Source: an uncultured Clostridia bacterium
Lineage (GTDB): Bacteria; Bacillota; Clostridia; Oscillospirales; Ruminococcaceae
DNA: 46,483 nucleotides
Direction of reading: 5' to 3'
Assembly (NCBI GenBank): GCA_947624745.1
Contig: CANQLR010000022.1
Location: 1 to 46,483 of the forward strand
Below, piece by piece: positions 7,295-15,830 of this stretch. The notes under the pieces are model-generated. The model was given only the letters and a program-made list of their open reading frames with translations. It did not search any database and had not been told where the DNA came from. Position 1 is the stretch's first letter. Each line of letters starts with the position of its first letter. The translations under genes and the position numbers were made by a program.

Positions 7295-9430
7295 TTACTT
7301 ATTCTTCTTCCTCGCCTCGAGCTCCATGAGCGCGTCCTTGCGGCTGAGGTTTATCCTCCCTTGGTCGTCGATCTCGGTGACCTTGACGATGATCTCATCG
7401 CCCAGCGAAACGACGTCCTCGACCCGCTCGACGCGGTGGGTCTCGAGCTTCGAGATATGCACCATGCCGTCGACGCCGGGAACGATCTCGACAAACGCGC
7501 CGAAGTTCATGATCTTTACGACCTTGCCGCGGTAGATAGAGCCGATCTCCGGGCCGTTCGCGATGGTGTTGACGATGTCGATGACCGCCCTTGCGCTGTC
7601 GGCGTTCAGGCCGCTGACGAACACCGAGCCGTCCTCCTCGACGTCGATCTGCACGCCGAAGTCGGACTGGAGCTTCTGGATGACCTTGCCGCTCTTGCCG
7701 ATGACGTCGCCGATCTTCTCGACTGGGATCTTGGTGTTGAACATCTTGGGAGCCCACTGCGAGACCTCCGGCCTCGGCTCGGCGATGGCCTTTGCCATGA
7801 TCTCGTCAAGGATATAGTCGCGCGCCTTGTGAGTCTTCGCGAAGGCCTCCTCGATGATGTCATATGTCAGTCCGTCGACCTTTATATCCACCTGAATGGC
7901 GGTGATTCCCTTGTGGGTGCCGCCGACCTTGAAGTCCATGTCGCCGAAGAAGTCCTCAAGACCCTGAATGTCGACCATGGTCTGGAAGCTTCCGTCGTCG
8001 CGGGTGATAAGTCCGCAGGAAATGCCTGCTACAGGCGCCTTTATAGGCACGCCGGCGTCCATAAGGGCGAGGGTCGAGCCGCAGATAGAGCCCTGCGAGG
8101 TCGAGCCGTTGGAAGAAAGCACCTCGGACACCACGCGAATAGCGTAGGGGAACTCCTCGACCGAGGGAAGGACCGGAACGAGCGCCTTCTCGGCGAGAGC
8201 GCCATGGCCTATCTCGCGGCGGCCGGGCCCGCGTGAGGGCTTTGTCTCGCCTACCGAGTAGCTCGGGAAGTTGTAGTGGTGCATATAGCGCTTCTCTTCC
8301 TCGTCGTCGATGCCGTCGAGCTTCTGCGCGTCGCTGACCGAGGCAAGGGTAACGACCGAGAGAACCTGCGTCTGACCTCTTGTGAACAGTCCGGAGCCGT
8401 GCACTCTCGGAAGCACCGCGACCTCCGCCGCGAGCGGGCGGATCTGATCGAGCGTTCTGCCGTCGACGCGCTTGCCCTCATAGAGCCAGTTTCTGACGAT
8501 CTTCTTCTGGAGCTTATAGATGCACTCGTCGATCATAGCGCCCTGCTCGGGATACTGCTCGTCGTACTTCGCGTGTATTGCGTCCTTGATGGGCTGCAGG
8601 CGCGCCTCTCTTACGTTCTTGTCGTCGGTGTCAAGCGCCTTCTTTACGTCCTCTGCGGCCATTTCCTCGATGGCGTCAAATAGGTCGTGGTCGACGTCCA
8701 TCGACTCGAACTCGAACTTCGGCTTGCCGATCTCGGCCTTTATACCGTTAATGAATTCAACCATTTTCTTGATCTCGGCATGGCCCTGCTTGATGCACTC
8801 GAGCATAAGGTCGTCCGGGACCTCGTCGGCCCCCGCCTCGATCATGACTATCTTTTCCATAGTGCCCGCGACGGTGAGGTTCAGGTGGCTCACTGCCTTC
8901 TGCTCCTGGGTCGGGTTAAGGATTATCTCGCCGTCGATAAGCCCGACGTTCACTCCCGCGATAGGCCCCGCCCACGGTATATCCGAGATGGATATCGCGA
9001 CCGATGTGCCGAGCATGCCCGCGATCTCGGGGCTGCACTCGGGGTCGACCGACAAAACGGTCATGACCACCGACACGTCGTTGCGCATATCCTTCGGGAA
9101 GAGCGGCCTGATCGGCCTGTCCACCATTCGGGAGGTCAGTATCGCCTTATCCGAGGGCTTACCCTCGCGCTTTGTGAAGCTTCCGGGTATCTTACCGACC
9201 GAGTAGAGCTTCTCCTCGAAGTCCACCGAAAGCGGGAAGAAATCTATCCCGTCCCTCGGCTTGACCGAGGCGGTAACGTTGCACATAACGGTGGTGTCGC
9301 CGTAGCGCACCCAGCAGGAGCCGTTCGAGAGCTCGCAGGTCTTACCCGTCTCGATGACGAGGGGCCTGCCCGCAAACACGGTCTCGAACCTTCTGTACCT
9401 ATCAAACTGCTTGATCTCTGACATTGCCAT
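7295..9430 (-). CDS. pnp: Polyribonucleotide nucleotidyltransferase (PNPase)
   Basis: A 711-residue phosphorolytic 3'-to-5' exoribonuclease, a trimeric core enzyme of RNA decay. Two RNase PH-like domains are visible: the first with FTKREGKPS and the RPIRPLF segment, the second with TRGQTQVLSVVTL and the EVLSSNGSTSQGSICG active-site region. A KH domain (about residues 560-620, with IGDVIGKSGKVIQ) and a C-terminal S1 domain (about 630-700, with GSIYRGKVVKIMNFGAFVEI) follow. The start at 9430 has a GGAGG site eight bases upstream; an in-frame ATG at 9424 is a second choice. It lies downstream of rpsO, the widely conserved rpsO-pnp arrangement. Confidence 0.97.
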   Translation of the reverse strand: MAMSEIKQFDRYRRFETVFAGRPLVIETGKTCELSNGSCWVRYGDTTVMCNVTASVKPRDGIDFFPLSVDFEEKLYSVGKIPGSFTKREGKPSDKAILTSRMVDRPIRPLFPKDMRNDVSVVMTVLSVDPECSPEIAGMLGTSVAISISDIPWAGPIAGVNVGLIDGEIILNPTQEQKAVSHLNLTVAGTMEKIVMIEAGADEVPDDLMLECIKQGHAEIKKMVEFINGIKAEIGKPKFEFESMDVDHDLFDAIEEMAAEDVKKALDTDDKNVREARLQPIKDAIHAKYDEQYPEQGAMIDECIYKLQKKIVRNWLYEGKRVDGRTLDQIRPLAAEVAVLPRVHGSGLFTRGQTQVLSVVTLASVSDAQKLDGIDDEEEKRYMHHYNFPSYSVGETKPSRGPGRREIGHGALAEKALVPVLPSVEEFPYAIRVVSEVLSSNGSTSQGSICGSTLALMDAGVPIKAPVAGISCGLITRDDGSFQTMVDIQGLEDFFGDMDFKVGGTHKGITAIQVDIKVDGLTYDIIEEAFAKTHKARDYILDEIMAKAIAEPRPEVSQWAPKMFNTKIPVEKIGDVIGKSGKVIQKLQSDFGVQIDVEEDGSVFVSGLNADSARAVIDIVNTIANGPEIGSIYRGKVVKIMNFGAFVEIVPGVDGMVHISKLETHRVERVEDVVSLGDEIIVKVTEIDDQGRINLSRKDALMELEARKKNK

Positions 9431-9495
9431 AAAAAATTCCTCCGTTTTAAAATTTTTACGGTATCCTCAAGCGCGTTTTAGCAATAAATTCAGCT

Positions 9496-9597
9496 CCCGA
9501 AGTCTCTCGGGCACTCAACTTATTACTAAAAAACGCCGCCTGAAAATACGCTTTTGACATAGACGCACCCTGCGGCACGCCTATGTCAAACAAAAGC
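9496..9597 (-). promoter_or_regulatory. rpsO-pnp intergenic RNA hairpins
   Basis: In the leftward transcript the space between rpsO and pnp holds two hairpins. The larger (9550-9597) pairs TTTGACATAG with CTATGTCAAA over 10 perfect base pairs, extended by GCTTTT/AAAAGC with a small bulge. The smaller (about 9496-9511) pairs CCCGA with TCGGG. In enteric bacteria the equivalent hairpin is an RNase III/PNPase autoregulation site. A similar role here is inference; no T-run follows, so a terminator is less likely. Confidence 0.5.
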
Positions 9598-9602
9598 CTG
9601 TT

Positions 9603-9869
9603 TTACTTTCTTAGGCCAAGCTTTTCAACGATAGCTCTGTAGCGCTCGATATCGGTGCGCTGGAGGTAGTTGAGAAGGTTGCGCCTGCGGCCTACCATTT
9701 TCAGGAGGCCTCTGCGGGAGTGATGGTCGTTCTTGTGGAACTTAAGGTGTTCGGTAAGATCGGCTATCCTCTTGGAGAGTATCGCGATCTGGACCTCGGG
9801 CGAGCCGGTGTCATTCTCGGAAAGCCGGTTAGCTTCGATGATCGCGGTCTTTTCTTCCTTCAAAAGCAT
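9603..9869 (-). CDS. rpsO: 30S ribosomal protein S15
   Basis: An 88-residue ribosomal protein, exactly the usual S15 length. The family signature is clear: the [22 protein letters not shown] helix region (residues about 22-43) and the [21 protein letters not shown] segment (about 48-68), which contacts 16S rRNA helices. It binds 16S rRNA early in 30S assembly. It has its own upstream promoter and a 120-base leader, and is followed by pnp in the same direction. Confidence 0.98.
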   Translation of the reverse strand: MLLKEEKTAIIEANRLSENDTGSPEVQIAILSKRIADLTEHLKFHKNDHHSRRGLLKMVGRRRNLLNYLQRTDIERYRAIVEKLGLRK

Positions 9870-10027
9870 CTTTTTTATCCCCTTTCACAAAATTTTCCCG
9901 ACCGACATAGGCCGCGGGCGGATAAATTCCCGTTCGGGCTTGATCCGCGGTCCAAGTACGGCGGCGAGCCGAGGCGATAAATTGCCTCAACTTTTTATAT
10001 TGTATCATAATCGGAGCGATTTGTAAA
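9870..10027 (-). promoter_or_regulatory. rpsO promoter and structured leader
   Basis: The leftward promoter is TTTACA (10022-10027), 17 bases, then TACAAT (9999-10004). Transcription would start near 9992, giving a leader of roughly 120 bases. The leader contains several short inverted repeats, including GAGGC/GCCTC at about 9971-9988, CTTG/CAAG around CCGCGG, and CCCG/CGGG. Autoregulation by S15 binding its own leader is known in several bacteria; the structures are consistent with that, but no specific S15 motif class was identified. Confidence 0.65.
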
Positions 10028-10055
10028 CCCCTTTTTGAAATTTTTTTGCCGAAAT

Positions 10056-10913
10056 TTAACCTTTGATCCCGATCGCCTTTTTATAGGCGGTAAAGGTGTT
10101 TTTCATGAGCATCGCCCTTGTCATCGGCCCGACTCCCCCGGGAACGGGAGTGATGTAGGAAGCTTTTTCCTTTACCTCCTCGAAGTCCACGTCGCCGCAG
10201 AGCTTTCCGTTTTCGTCCCGGTTCATTCCCACGTCGATGACCACCGCCCCGGGCTTCACCATGTCCGCCTTTATCATCTTCGCCTTGCCCACCGCCGCGA
10301 CTAAAATGTCGGCGCGAAGGGTCTCGGCCTTAAGGTCCTTGGTCTTAGAGTGGCAGGTAGTCACGGTGCCGTTTTCGTGAAGTAAAAGCATCGACATCGG
10401 CTTACCGACGATGTTCGAGCGGCCGACAACTACGCAGTTTTTGCCCTCGACGCACACCCCGGTCGAGTGAATGAGCTCCATGACCCCCGCCGGCGTGCAG
10501 GGCAGAAAGTCATACTCCCCTATCATTATCCGCCCGACGTTCACAGGGTGGAACGCGTCGACGTCCTTGTCCGGGTCTATGGCGTTTATGACCTCGCGCT
10601 CGTCAAGGTGCTTCGGCAGCGGCAGCTGGCAGAGTATCCCGTGGACCGTTTCGTCCTCGTTGAGCTCCTTAACGAGCTTCATCAGCTCCTCCTGCGTGGT
10701 GCTTTCGGGCAGGATGCACTCGCGTGAGATAAACCCGACCTCCGCGCAGTCCTTGGTCTTGTTTTTGACATAGACCGCCGAGGCAGGGTCGTCGCCGACA
10801 AGAATTACCGCGAGACACGGCGTTATCCCGACGTGATACGAAAGATATTCCGCGTCCGCCTTTACCTGTCCCTTGATCCTCGCCGCGACCTCTTTTCCGT
10901 TAATTATTTCCAT
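10056..10913 (-). CDS. folD: Bifunctional methylenetetrahydrofolate dehydrogenase/cyclohydrolase
   Basis: A 285-residue FolD, which interconverts 5,10-methylene-, methenyl- and 10-formyl-tetrahydrofolate using NADP. Visible motifs are ASAVYVKNKTKDC, with the catalytic Tyr and Lys, the QLPLPKHLDE stretch, GRSNIVGKPM of the Rossmann domain and the C-terminal PVPGGVGPMTRAML. The frame is open further upstream to 11087, but the FolD start at 10913 is supported by the family N-terminus (MEIINGKEVA) and by a GGGGAGGA site. It overlaps the end of lgt by 14 bases, so the two form one operon. Confidence 0.96.
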   Translation of the reverse strand: MEIINGKEVAARIKGQVKADAEYLSYHVGITPCLAVILVGDDPASAVYVKNKTKDCAEVGFISRECILPESTTQEELMKLVKELNEDETVHGILCQLPLPKHLDEREVINAIDPDKDVDAFHPVNVGRIMIGEYDFLPCTPAGVMELIHSTGVCVEGKNCVVVGRSNIVGKPMSMLLLHENGTVTTCHSKTKDLKAETLRADILVAAVGKAKMIKADMVKPGAVVIDVGMNRDENGKLCGDVDFEEVKEKASYITPVPGGVGPMTRAMLMKNTFTAYKKAIGIKG

Positions 10914-12072
10914 CGCTGTCCTCCCCTTCCGGCTCGCCGTTGTTTTCCTCGGGAGCGCTCTGCTCCTCGGCGTCTTCGGTATTGTCATCAGACTCTTCGA
11001 GGCTTTCGGGAGCCTCCTCCCGCTCGCTTTCGGAAAGGATATGCTCCGAAAGCTCGGCGTTTTTGTCGACCTTCCTGTTTTTCTCATCGTGAATCCGCAA
11101 AAGCTCTGCCGACTCCTCGGTGCCGCTGTAAAGCCTTACGCCGTTCTTTCTGACCGACAAATGATTTATTATCAGGAGCACCGCCGAGAAGATGACGCAG
11201 GTGCCCGCGACGAGCTGCGATACCTTGAAGGGCGTGTTCGGAATATAGAGCGAGTCGGTGCGAAGCGCCTCAATCCAGAACCTGCCAAGGCCGTACCAGC
11301 CGATATACATCAAGAATATCTCGCCGTCGAACTTGCGGAATTTCTTGGAATAAAAATGCAGAATGAGAAATCCTATAAGGCACCAGAGCGACTCGTACAA
11401 AAAGCAGGGGTGCGCGACCATCTCTGTGGCGCGGTTGGTGACGATGCTCGTGTTGTCGGGATAGTAGAAGAAGTAAAGATAGTTAATTATCGAGCTTGAT
11501 GTCATGCCCCACGGCAGCGTTGTCTTCGAGCCGAACGCCTCCTGGTTGAAGAAGTTCCCCCACCTGCCTATGCACTGGCCGATCAGTAGCCCGAGGCCGG
11601 CTATGTCGAGCATAGGAAGGAGCCTTACCTTCCGTATTTTCGCGACGATAGCGCCGAAGATGAGCGCGCCGATGACTCCCCCGTATATCGCGAGGCCGCC
11701 GTCGCGTATTCTCAGCACCGCGCCGATGTCGAGCCCGCCCTCGTCGGTCATATACCGCGGCAGGCTGAAGATGACGTAATAGGCCCTTGCTCCGAGTATC
11801 CCCCCGACGAGTCCGCAGAGGACGACGTCCAGCACCCTGTCCGGGTCGAGCCCGAAGGAGCGGGTGCGGCAGGAGGCGTAGATGACCGCCAAAAGCATAC
11901 CGAAGGCGATAAGAAAGCCGTACCAGTAGACGTCGATGGCGTTTCCGCCGAACCACGGTATAGTAAAGAGCACGTTATTTATTTTAAGCCCGTTCGGGAA
12001 CAGCCAGTCGCAGAACGGGAAGTACAGGACATTTTCGGTGTCCAGCACCTGACGGACAAATTCTTGCGTCAT
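10900..12072 (-). CDS. lgt: Prolipoprotein diacylglyceryl transferase with acidic C-terminal tail
   Basis: A polytopic membrane enzyme that adds diacylglycerol from phosphatidylglycerol to the lipobox cysteine of pre-lipoproteins. The N-terminal part (about residues 20-300) shows the Lgt features: IDVYWYGFLIAFG, RDGGLAIYGGVIGA and the signature GRWGNFFNQEAFG with its conserved Arg and Asn. The protein is 390 residues, about 100 longer than many Lgt proteins. The extra C-terminus, after the last membrane helix, is very rich in Glu, Asp, Ser and Asn and looks disordered and cytoplasmic. The start at 12072 has a GGAGGAGC site and a consensus promoter; folD overlaps its stop. Confidence 0.95.
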   Translation of the reverse strand: MTQEFVRQVLDTENVLYFPFCDWLFPNGLKINNVLFTIPWFGGNAIDVYWYGFLIAFGMLLAVIYASCRTRSFGLDPDRVLDVVLCGLVGGILGARAYYVIFSLPRYMTDEGGLDIGAVLRIRDGGLAIYGGVIGALIFGAIVAKIRKVRLLPMLDIAGLGLLIGQCIGRWGNFFNQEAFGSKTTLPWGMTSSSIINYLYFFYYPDNTSIVTNRATEMVAHPCFLYESLWCLIGFLILHFYSKKFRKFDGEIFLMYIGWYGLGRFWIEALRTDSLYIPNTPFKVSQLVAGTCVIFSAVLLIINHLSVRKNGVRLYSGTEESAELLRIHDEKNRKVDKNAELSEHILSESEREEAPESLEESDDNTEDAEEQSAPEENNGEPEGEDSDGNN

Positions 12073-12105
12073 AAAAAAGCTCCTCCATAAAAAATTATCA
12101 TCCCT

Positions 12106-12134
12106 ATTTTATCACAAACGCCTCGAATATGCAA
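12106..12134 (-). promoter_or_regulatory. lgt-folD promoter
   Basis: TTGCAT (12129-12134), a 17-base spacer and TAAAAT (12106-12111), leftward. The expected start is about 25 bases upstream of the lgt start codon. Confidence 0.75.
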
Positions 12135-12156
12135 GAGATATGTAAAATTTTTCGGG

Positions 12157-12186
12157 CAAAAAATATCGCCCCGTAAAGGAGCGATA
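12157..12186 (-). terminator. abrB terminator
   Basis: Leftward hairpin ATCGCTCC-ttta-CGGGGCGAT (one G-U pair) followed by a run of six T, 40 bases after the abrB stop codon. Confidence 0.85.
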
Positions 12187-12226
12187 GTCCGTAATAAAAT
12201 TGTCCGCAGTCGAATATGCTTATGTA

Positions 12227-12469
12227 TCAGAAGTTTTTAAGCTTTGAAAGGCACTTCTTGCAGACGATCTTGCCCTCATAGCGGACGGCGTCGTCATTGT
12301 CGCCGCAGAAAATGCAGCTGTCGCTGAACTTGCGGAGAATGATGGTGTCGCCCTCGGTAAAGATCTCAATGGGATCCTTTTCCTTGATGTCGAGGGTCTT
12401 TCTGAGCTCCATCGGGACTACTATCCTTCCGAGCTCGTCTACTTTTCTTACGATTCCGGTTGATTTCAT
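12227..12469 (-). CDS. abrB: AbrB family transition-state regulator
   Basis: An 80-residue protein whose first 50 residues are a SpoVT/AbrB DNA-binding domain nearly matching the Bacillus AbrB N-terminus (MKSTGIVRKVDELGRIVVP, then ELRKTLDIKEKDPIEIF). This domain dimerises as a swapped-hairpin barrel and binds DNA with low sequence specificity to repress post-exponential genes. The C-terminal part differs from Bacillus AbrB. It holds two CxxC pairs (CIFC and CKKC), a likely zinc ribbon common in clostridial members. The gene is transcribed alone, with its own promoter, leader and terminator. Confidence 0.92.
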   Translation of the reverse strand: MKSTGIVRKVDELGRIVVPMELRKTLDIKEKDPIEIFTEGDTIILRKFSDSCIFCGDNDDAVRYEGKIVCKKCLSKLKNF

Positions 12470-12631
12470 GGTCTTGTCCTCCTGTCCAATATTGATACAT
12501 AATAATGTCGGCCGTCTTTTTCCAATTCTGAAAAGTGAGTTTTTGCGAATATATTTTTATCGAATCGGCATTTTTCCTGCCGATTTCGCGTCCGGAAAAT
12601 TAGCACTACACATTAAGTATCTGTTTGTGTC

Positions 12632-12660
12632 ATATTAACATATATTTCTTCATTTGTCAA
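12632..12660 (-). promoter_or_regulatory. abrB promoter and long leader
   Basis: TTGACA (12655-12660), 17 bases, TAATAT (12632-12637), leftward. It leaves an untranslated leader of about 155 bases before abrB. The leader has a perfect ATCGGCA/TGCCGAT hairpin near 12563-12583 (7-base loop). No T-run follows, so this is not a terminator. The rest of 12470-12702 shows nothing else recognisable. Confidence 0.7.
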
Positions 12661-12702
12661 TACTGAAAATTATACAAAAAAATTCTGAAAAGAGGTAAAA
12701 TA

Positions 12703-13275
12703 GTGGGAAAATTGCCGATTTTTTTGATAATTTGTTCAACAGTTTACGGTGTTAAAGCAGGCACACTCCCCTCTGTCGCCTCCGCGGTAACGGAATGCGG
12801 GGGCGCCGCGGTGTCTTTAGTTATCGGGCTTTCGGGGGTGATGGCGGTGTGGGGAGGTTTGATAAATATAGCTAACCGTTCGGGTTTCAGCGCGTTATTG
12901 ACAAAAACTGCGAAACCGATAATCTGCAAAATTTTTAAAGGTTTAAACTACGACAGCGCCGCCTTAAACGCGATCACAATGAACATAACCGCGAACCTCC
13001 TCGGCCTCGGAAACGCGGCCACGCCGCTGGGACTTAAGGCCATGAAGCTTCTGGAAGAGGAGGAGGGCGCCGCCGATCGGCCAAGCAAAAACATGACCCT
13101 TCTGGCGGTAATAAACGCCTGTTCGATACAAATTATCCCGACCACTGTCGCCGCCGTCCGTTCGGGCGCAGGCAGCAAAAGCCCGATGGAGATACTGCCC
13201 TGCGTGCTTGCTGTTTCGGCGATATCGCTTTCGGTCGCGCTTTTGGCGGCGGAGGTGCTTGAGCTTGGACGTTAG
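12703..13275 (+). CDS. spmA: Spore maturation protein A
   Basis: A 190-residue membrane protein of the nucleoside-recognition (Gate) domain family, needed with SpmB for full dehydration of the spore core in Bacillus. Family landmarks are SGVMAVWGGLINIANRSG and the highly conserved NLLGLGNAATPLGLKAM (about residues 94-110), plus INACSIQIIPTTVAAVRS. The start is a GTG at 12703 with an AGAGGT site six bases upstream; no earlier start codon lies in the open frame. Its stop overlaps the start of spmB. Presence of this pair implies that the organism can form endospores. Confidence 0.93.
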   Translation: MGKLPIFLIICSTVYGVKAGTLPSVASAVTECGGAAVSLVIGLSGVMAVWGGLINIANRSGFSALLTKTAKPIICKIFKGLNYDSAALNAITMNITANLLGLGNAATPLGLKAMKLLEEEEGAADRPSKNMTLLAVINACSIQIIPTTVAAVRSGAGSKSPMEILPCVLAVSAISLSVALLAAEVLELGR

Positions 13276-13783
13276 CTCGATAGCCGTCGTCGGGATAGTT
13301 TTACTCATCTTCGGCTATGGGCTCTTTAAGCGAACCGATGTTTCGGACGCGTTCTGCGAGGGCGCCAAGGACGGCGTTAAGACCGCCTTTGAGCTTCTGC
13401 CCACGCTTTGCTATCTTATGCTCGCGATATCAATGCTTCGCGCCTCGGGCGCTTTGGAGGCGCTGGTGAGGGCTGTTTCGCCTCTCACCGAAAAAATAGG
13501 TTTTCCCGCCGAGGTGCTGCCGCTCGCTATTCTCCGCCCCGTTTCGGGAAGCGGCGCTCTGTCGCTTTTGGAGGACATCCTGAATCGGTTCGGCGCGGAC
13601 AGCTTTGTCGGAAGGACCGCCTCGGTGCTTATGGCCTCGACCGAGACCACCTTTTACACCGTTGCCGTTTACTTCGGCGCGGTGAAGGCCAAAAAGCCCC
13701 GGAAGGCGCTCGCGGCCTCTCTTGCGGGAGATTTGAGCGCGTTTATGCTCTCGGCGCTCGCGGTAAGGCTTATTTTCGGCTGA
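13265..13783 (+). CDS. spmB: Spore maturation protein B
   Basis: A 172-residue membrane protein, partner of SpmA. Conserved features are the GAKDGVKTAFELLPTLCYLMLAISMLR stretch, LAILRPVSGSGAL, and MASTETTFYTVAVYFGAV. The frame is open from 13208, but the start is best placed at TTG 13265. An exact GGAGGT lies eight bases upstream, the start overlaps the spmA stop by 11 bases, and the resulting length fits the family. It ends 14 bases inside the convergent small membrane-anchored gene. Confidence 0.92.
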   Translation: MDVSSIAVVGIVLLIFGYGLFKRTDVSDAFCEGAKDGVKTAFELLPTLCYLMLAISMLRASGALEALVRAVSPLTEKIGFPAEVLPLAILRPVSGSGALSLLEDILNRFGADSFVGRTASVLMASTETTFYTVAVYFGAVKAKKPRKALAASLAGDLSAFMLSALAVRLIFG

Positions 13784-14174
13784 ATCTGACCTCGGCCGAG
13801 GCGGGATAATCCCCCGAATATCCCAAAGCCCCCGAGCGGTTTATCACCAAAACGCATCCGTCTTTATTGCAGCTTTTGCGCAGCCACGTGTCGCTCCCGC
13901 CGTCCCCCGAGACGGTGAGAGCGCCGTTTTGCTCGGAGTATACCTCGTATGCAGCGCCGTTATAGGTGATCTCGGAACGGCACATAAGTTCGTTTTTGTC
14001 GTATTCGCCGACGGTGAGGGTGAACGCGCCGTCCTCCGAGAGCCAGACGGTGTTTTCATAGTCGGTCGGCATATGCGAGAACGCGGAGAAAAGGCTCATT
14101 GTTAAAAGCGTGACGAGCGCCACCGCCGCGCAGGCGAATATCCCCGCAAATACCGCTATCAAGGTCTTTTTCAT
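13770..14174 (-). CDS. Small membrane-anchored extracytoplasmic protein, unknown function
   Basis: A 134-residue protein with one N-terminal hydrophobic segment (about residues 5-30), which is either an uncleaved anchor or a signal peptide. A polar domain of beta-rich character follows, with the pair CNKDGC near residues 102-107. No family was recognised. It overlaps the end of ymdB by four bases (ATGA) and is the third gene of the ttcA-like/ymdB operon. Its 3' end overlaps convergent spmB by 14 bases. The coupling argues that it is real; the function is unknown. Confidence 0.7.
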   Translation of the reverse strand: MKKTLIAVFAGIFACAAVALVTLLTMSLFSAFSHMPTDYENTVWLSEDGAFTLTVGEYDKNELMCRSEITYNGAAYEVYSEQNGALTVSGDGGSDTWLRKSCNKDGCVLVINRSGALGYSGDYPASAEVRFSRK

Positions 14175-14938
14175 CTTTCACAGATCCTTTCTATGCTTCT
14201 TGCCCTGCCGGTTTTTTCGTCGAAATCCACCACCGCGCCGCAGATGAAGCAGGGCGTTTCCGCCTCGGTGAAGCGAACGGGTATCTTTAGGCGCATTCTT
14301 TTTATCGCGATGCTTTTCTCGACCCCGAGGACCGACTCCTCCGGGCCGGTCATTCCGACGTCGGTGATGTAGGCGGTGCCGCCGGGAAGGACCGTCTCGT
14401 CGGCGGTCTGAACGTGGGTGTGGGTCCCGAAAACTGCGGTCACGCGGCCGTCAAGATAATAGCCCATCGCCTTTTTTTCGGAGGTCGCCTCGGCATGAAA
14501 ATCTACAAAAATATTCTTGGCGGAGATCCCCGCGAGCATTCTGTCTATGCAGTCAAACGGGTTTTCGAGAGGCTCCATATAGGCGCTGCCGAGGACGTTC
14601 ACGACCGCTATCTGCGCGCGGCCCATGTCGAGGGTATACGCTCCCCTGCCGTAGACCCCGTCCGAATAGTTCGCCGGGCGGATAAGGTGCGGCGTATCGT
14701 CGAAAATGTGCTGGGCCTCGTGGCGCTTGAAGGCGTGATTGCCGGTGGTTATGACGTCGGCGCCGAGGCTCGTGAGCATGTCCGCCGAGACCTTTGTTAT
14801 GCCGTTTCCGGTGGCCGAGTTCTCGCCGTTCACGACCAAGACGTCGGCAGAATATTTCGCGCGGAGCTGTTTGATCTTTGAGGCTAAAAAGCTGCAGCCG
14901 ACCGCGCCCACGACGTCCCCGATAAACATAAGCTTCAT
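14171..14938 (-). CDS. ymdB: YmdB-family metallophosphoesterase (cyclic-nucleotide phosphodiesterase)
   Basis: A 255-residue calcineurin-like phosphoesterase of the YmdB type, dimetal enzymes that hydrolyse 2',3'-cyclic nucleotides and, in Bacillus, affect biofilm and motility decisions. The metal-ligand motifs are in order: MFIGDVVG (Asp8), NGENSATGNGIT (Asn39-Glu40), TTGNHAF, VDFHAEATSEK and GTHTHVQTADE. Length matches the family. It overlaps ttcA-like upstream and the small anchored gene downstream by four bases each. In many Firmicutes ymdB sits beside rny; here it does not. Confidence 0.94.
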   Translation of the reverse strand: MKLMFIGDVVGAVGCSFLASKIKQLRAKYSADVLVVNGENSATGNGITKVSADMLTSLGADVITTGNHAFKRHEAQHIFDDTPHLIRPANYSDGVYGRGAYTLDMGRAQIAVVNVLGSAYMEPLENPFDCIDRMLAGISAKNIFVDFHAEATSEKKAMGYYLDGRVTAVFGTHTHVQTADETVLPGGTAYITDVGMTGPEESVLGVEKSIAIKRMRLKIPVRFTEAETPCFICGAVVDFDEKTGRARSIERICER

Positions 14939-15678
14939 GGCTTAAACCTCCCCGAATTTTCCGTTATTCCCCAGCCGTCGACCCCCGAGCGGCGCAGCGC
15001 CCCGAAGATACGATCGGAAAAGCCGCGGTCGCTCTTATCTGCCGCCGCGATGAATTCCTTCATTTCCTCGCGCTTGGTCTTTCCGTCGGCGGGGCAGACC
15101 GACTTCACGACCTCTATCCCCTCGCGGCGTATTGCACGCCTGATCTCGCTCTCCGGCGCGAAAACGAGGGGGCGTATGACCGTGATGTCGCGGCGGTCGA
15201 GATAGCTTTTCGGGGCGAAGCAGCCTACCCGCCCCTCGATGAAAAGGTTCATTAAAAACGTCTCGACGACGTCGTTGAAGTGGTGCCCGAGGGCGACCTT
15301 ATTGCAGCCCGCTTTTTTCGCGGCGTTATGTAAAGCCCCGCGGCGAAGCTTCGCGCAGAGGGAGCAGGGGTGCTCCTCCTTTCTTACGTCGAAGACTATC
15401 TCCCCTATTTTGGTGCGCTCCAAGACATACGGAACGCCTAATTTTCGGCAGAGAGCCTCCACCGCCGAATAGTCGCCCTCTATCCCGCCGAAGCAGGGGT
15501 CGAGGGTTATCGCCGTGACGTCGTAGTCGATGCCGATGAAGCCCCGAAGGCGCGAAAGCCCGACAAGAAGCGCCAGACTGTCCTTTCCGCCAGAAACGCC
15601 GACCGCGATTTTATCGCCGTTTGAGATGAGGTCGAACTCCTGCACGGCGCGGCGCATATATCCTAAAATTTTCTGCAT
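14935..15678 (-). CDS. TtcA-like tRNA 2-thiocytidine biosynthesis protein
   Basis: A 247-residue PP-loop ATPase. The ATP-binding SGGKDS motif lies in KIAVGVSGGKDSLALL near residue 30, a CxxC pair (CSLC) is followed by AKLRRGALHNAAKKAG, and then GHHFNDVVETFLMNL. This is the TtcA layout, where an iron-sulfur cluster helps thiolate cytidine 32 of some tRNAs. Related subgroups modify other bases, so the exact target is inferred. The frame is open to 15801, but ATG 15678 is chosen because it follows an AAGGGTG site and a promoter 30-60 bases upstream. It overlaps ymdB by four bases. Confidence 0.87.
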   Translation of the reverse strand: MQKILGYMRRAVQEFDLISNGDKIAVGVSGGKDSLALLVGLSRLRGFIGIDYDVTAITLDPCFGGIEGDYSAVEALCRKLGVPYVLERTKIGEIVFDVRKEEHPCSLCAKLRRGALHNAAKKAGCNKVALGHHFNDVVETFLMNLFIEGRVGCFAPKSYLDRRDITVIRPLVFAPESEIRRAIRREGIEVVKSVCPADGKTKREEMKEFIAAADKSDRGFSDRIFGALRRSGVDGWGITENSGRFKP

Positions 15679-15706
15679 GATATCACCCTTGACAAAATAT
15701 AGAATA

Positions 15707-15735
15707 ATTATACTACATTTTTCGCCGCTTGAAAA
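15707..15735 (-). promoter_or_regulatory. Promoter of the ttcA-like/ymdB operon
   Basis: TTTTCA (15730-15735), 17 bases, perfect TATAAT (15707-15712), leftward. A second possible leftward promoter lies further up: TTTACT at 15968-15973, 16 bases, TATAAT at 15946-15951. A transcript from there would cross the dispersed repeat. Confidence 0.6.
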
Positions 15736-15830
15736 GCCCTTTTTTAAAAATTTTTCCGAAAGCAAAACGGGAGGACGTTTGCCGTTCTCCCGTTCCGCCA
15801 TTTACTTGGAACATTATATTATGAAGATGT

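Noticed and set aside
13786-13805. CCTCGGCCGAGG palindrome at the spmB/anchored-protein overlap as a terminator
   Set aside because: No T-run follows on either strand.
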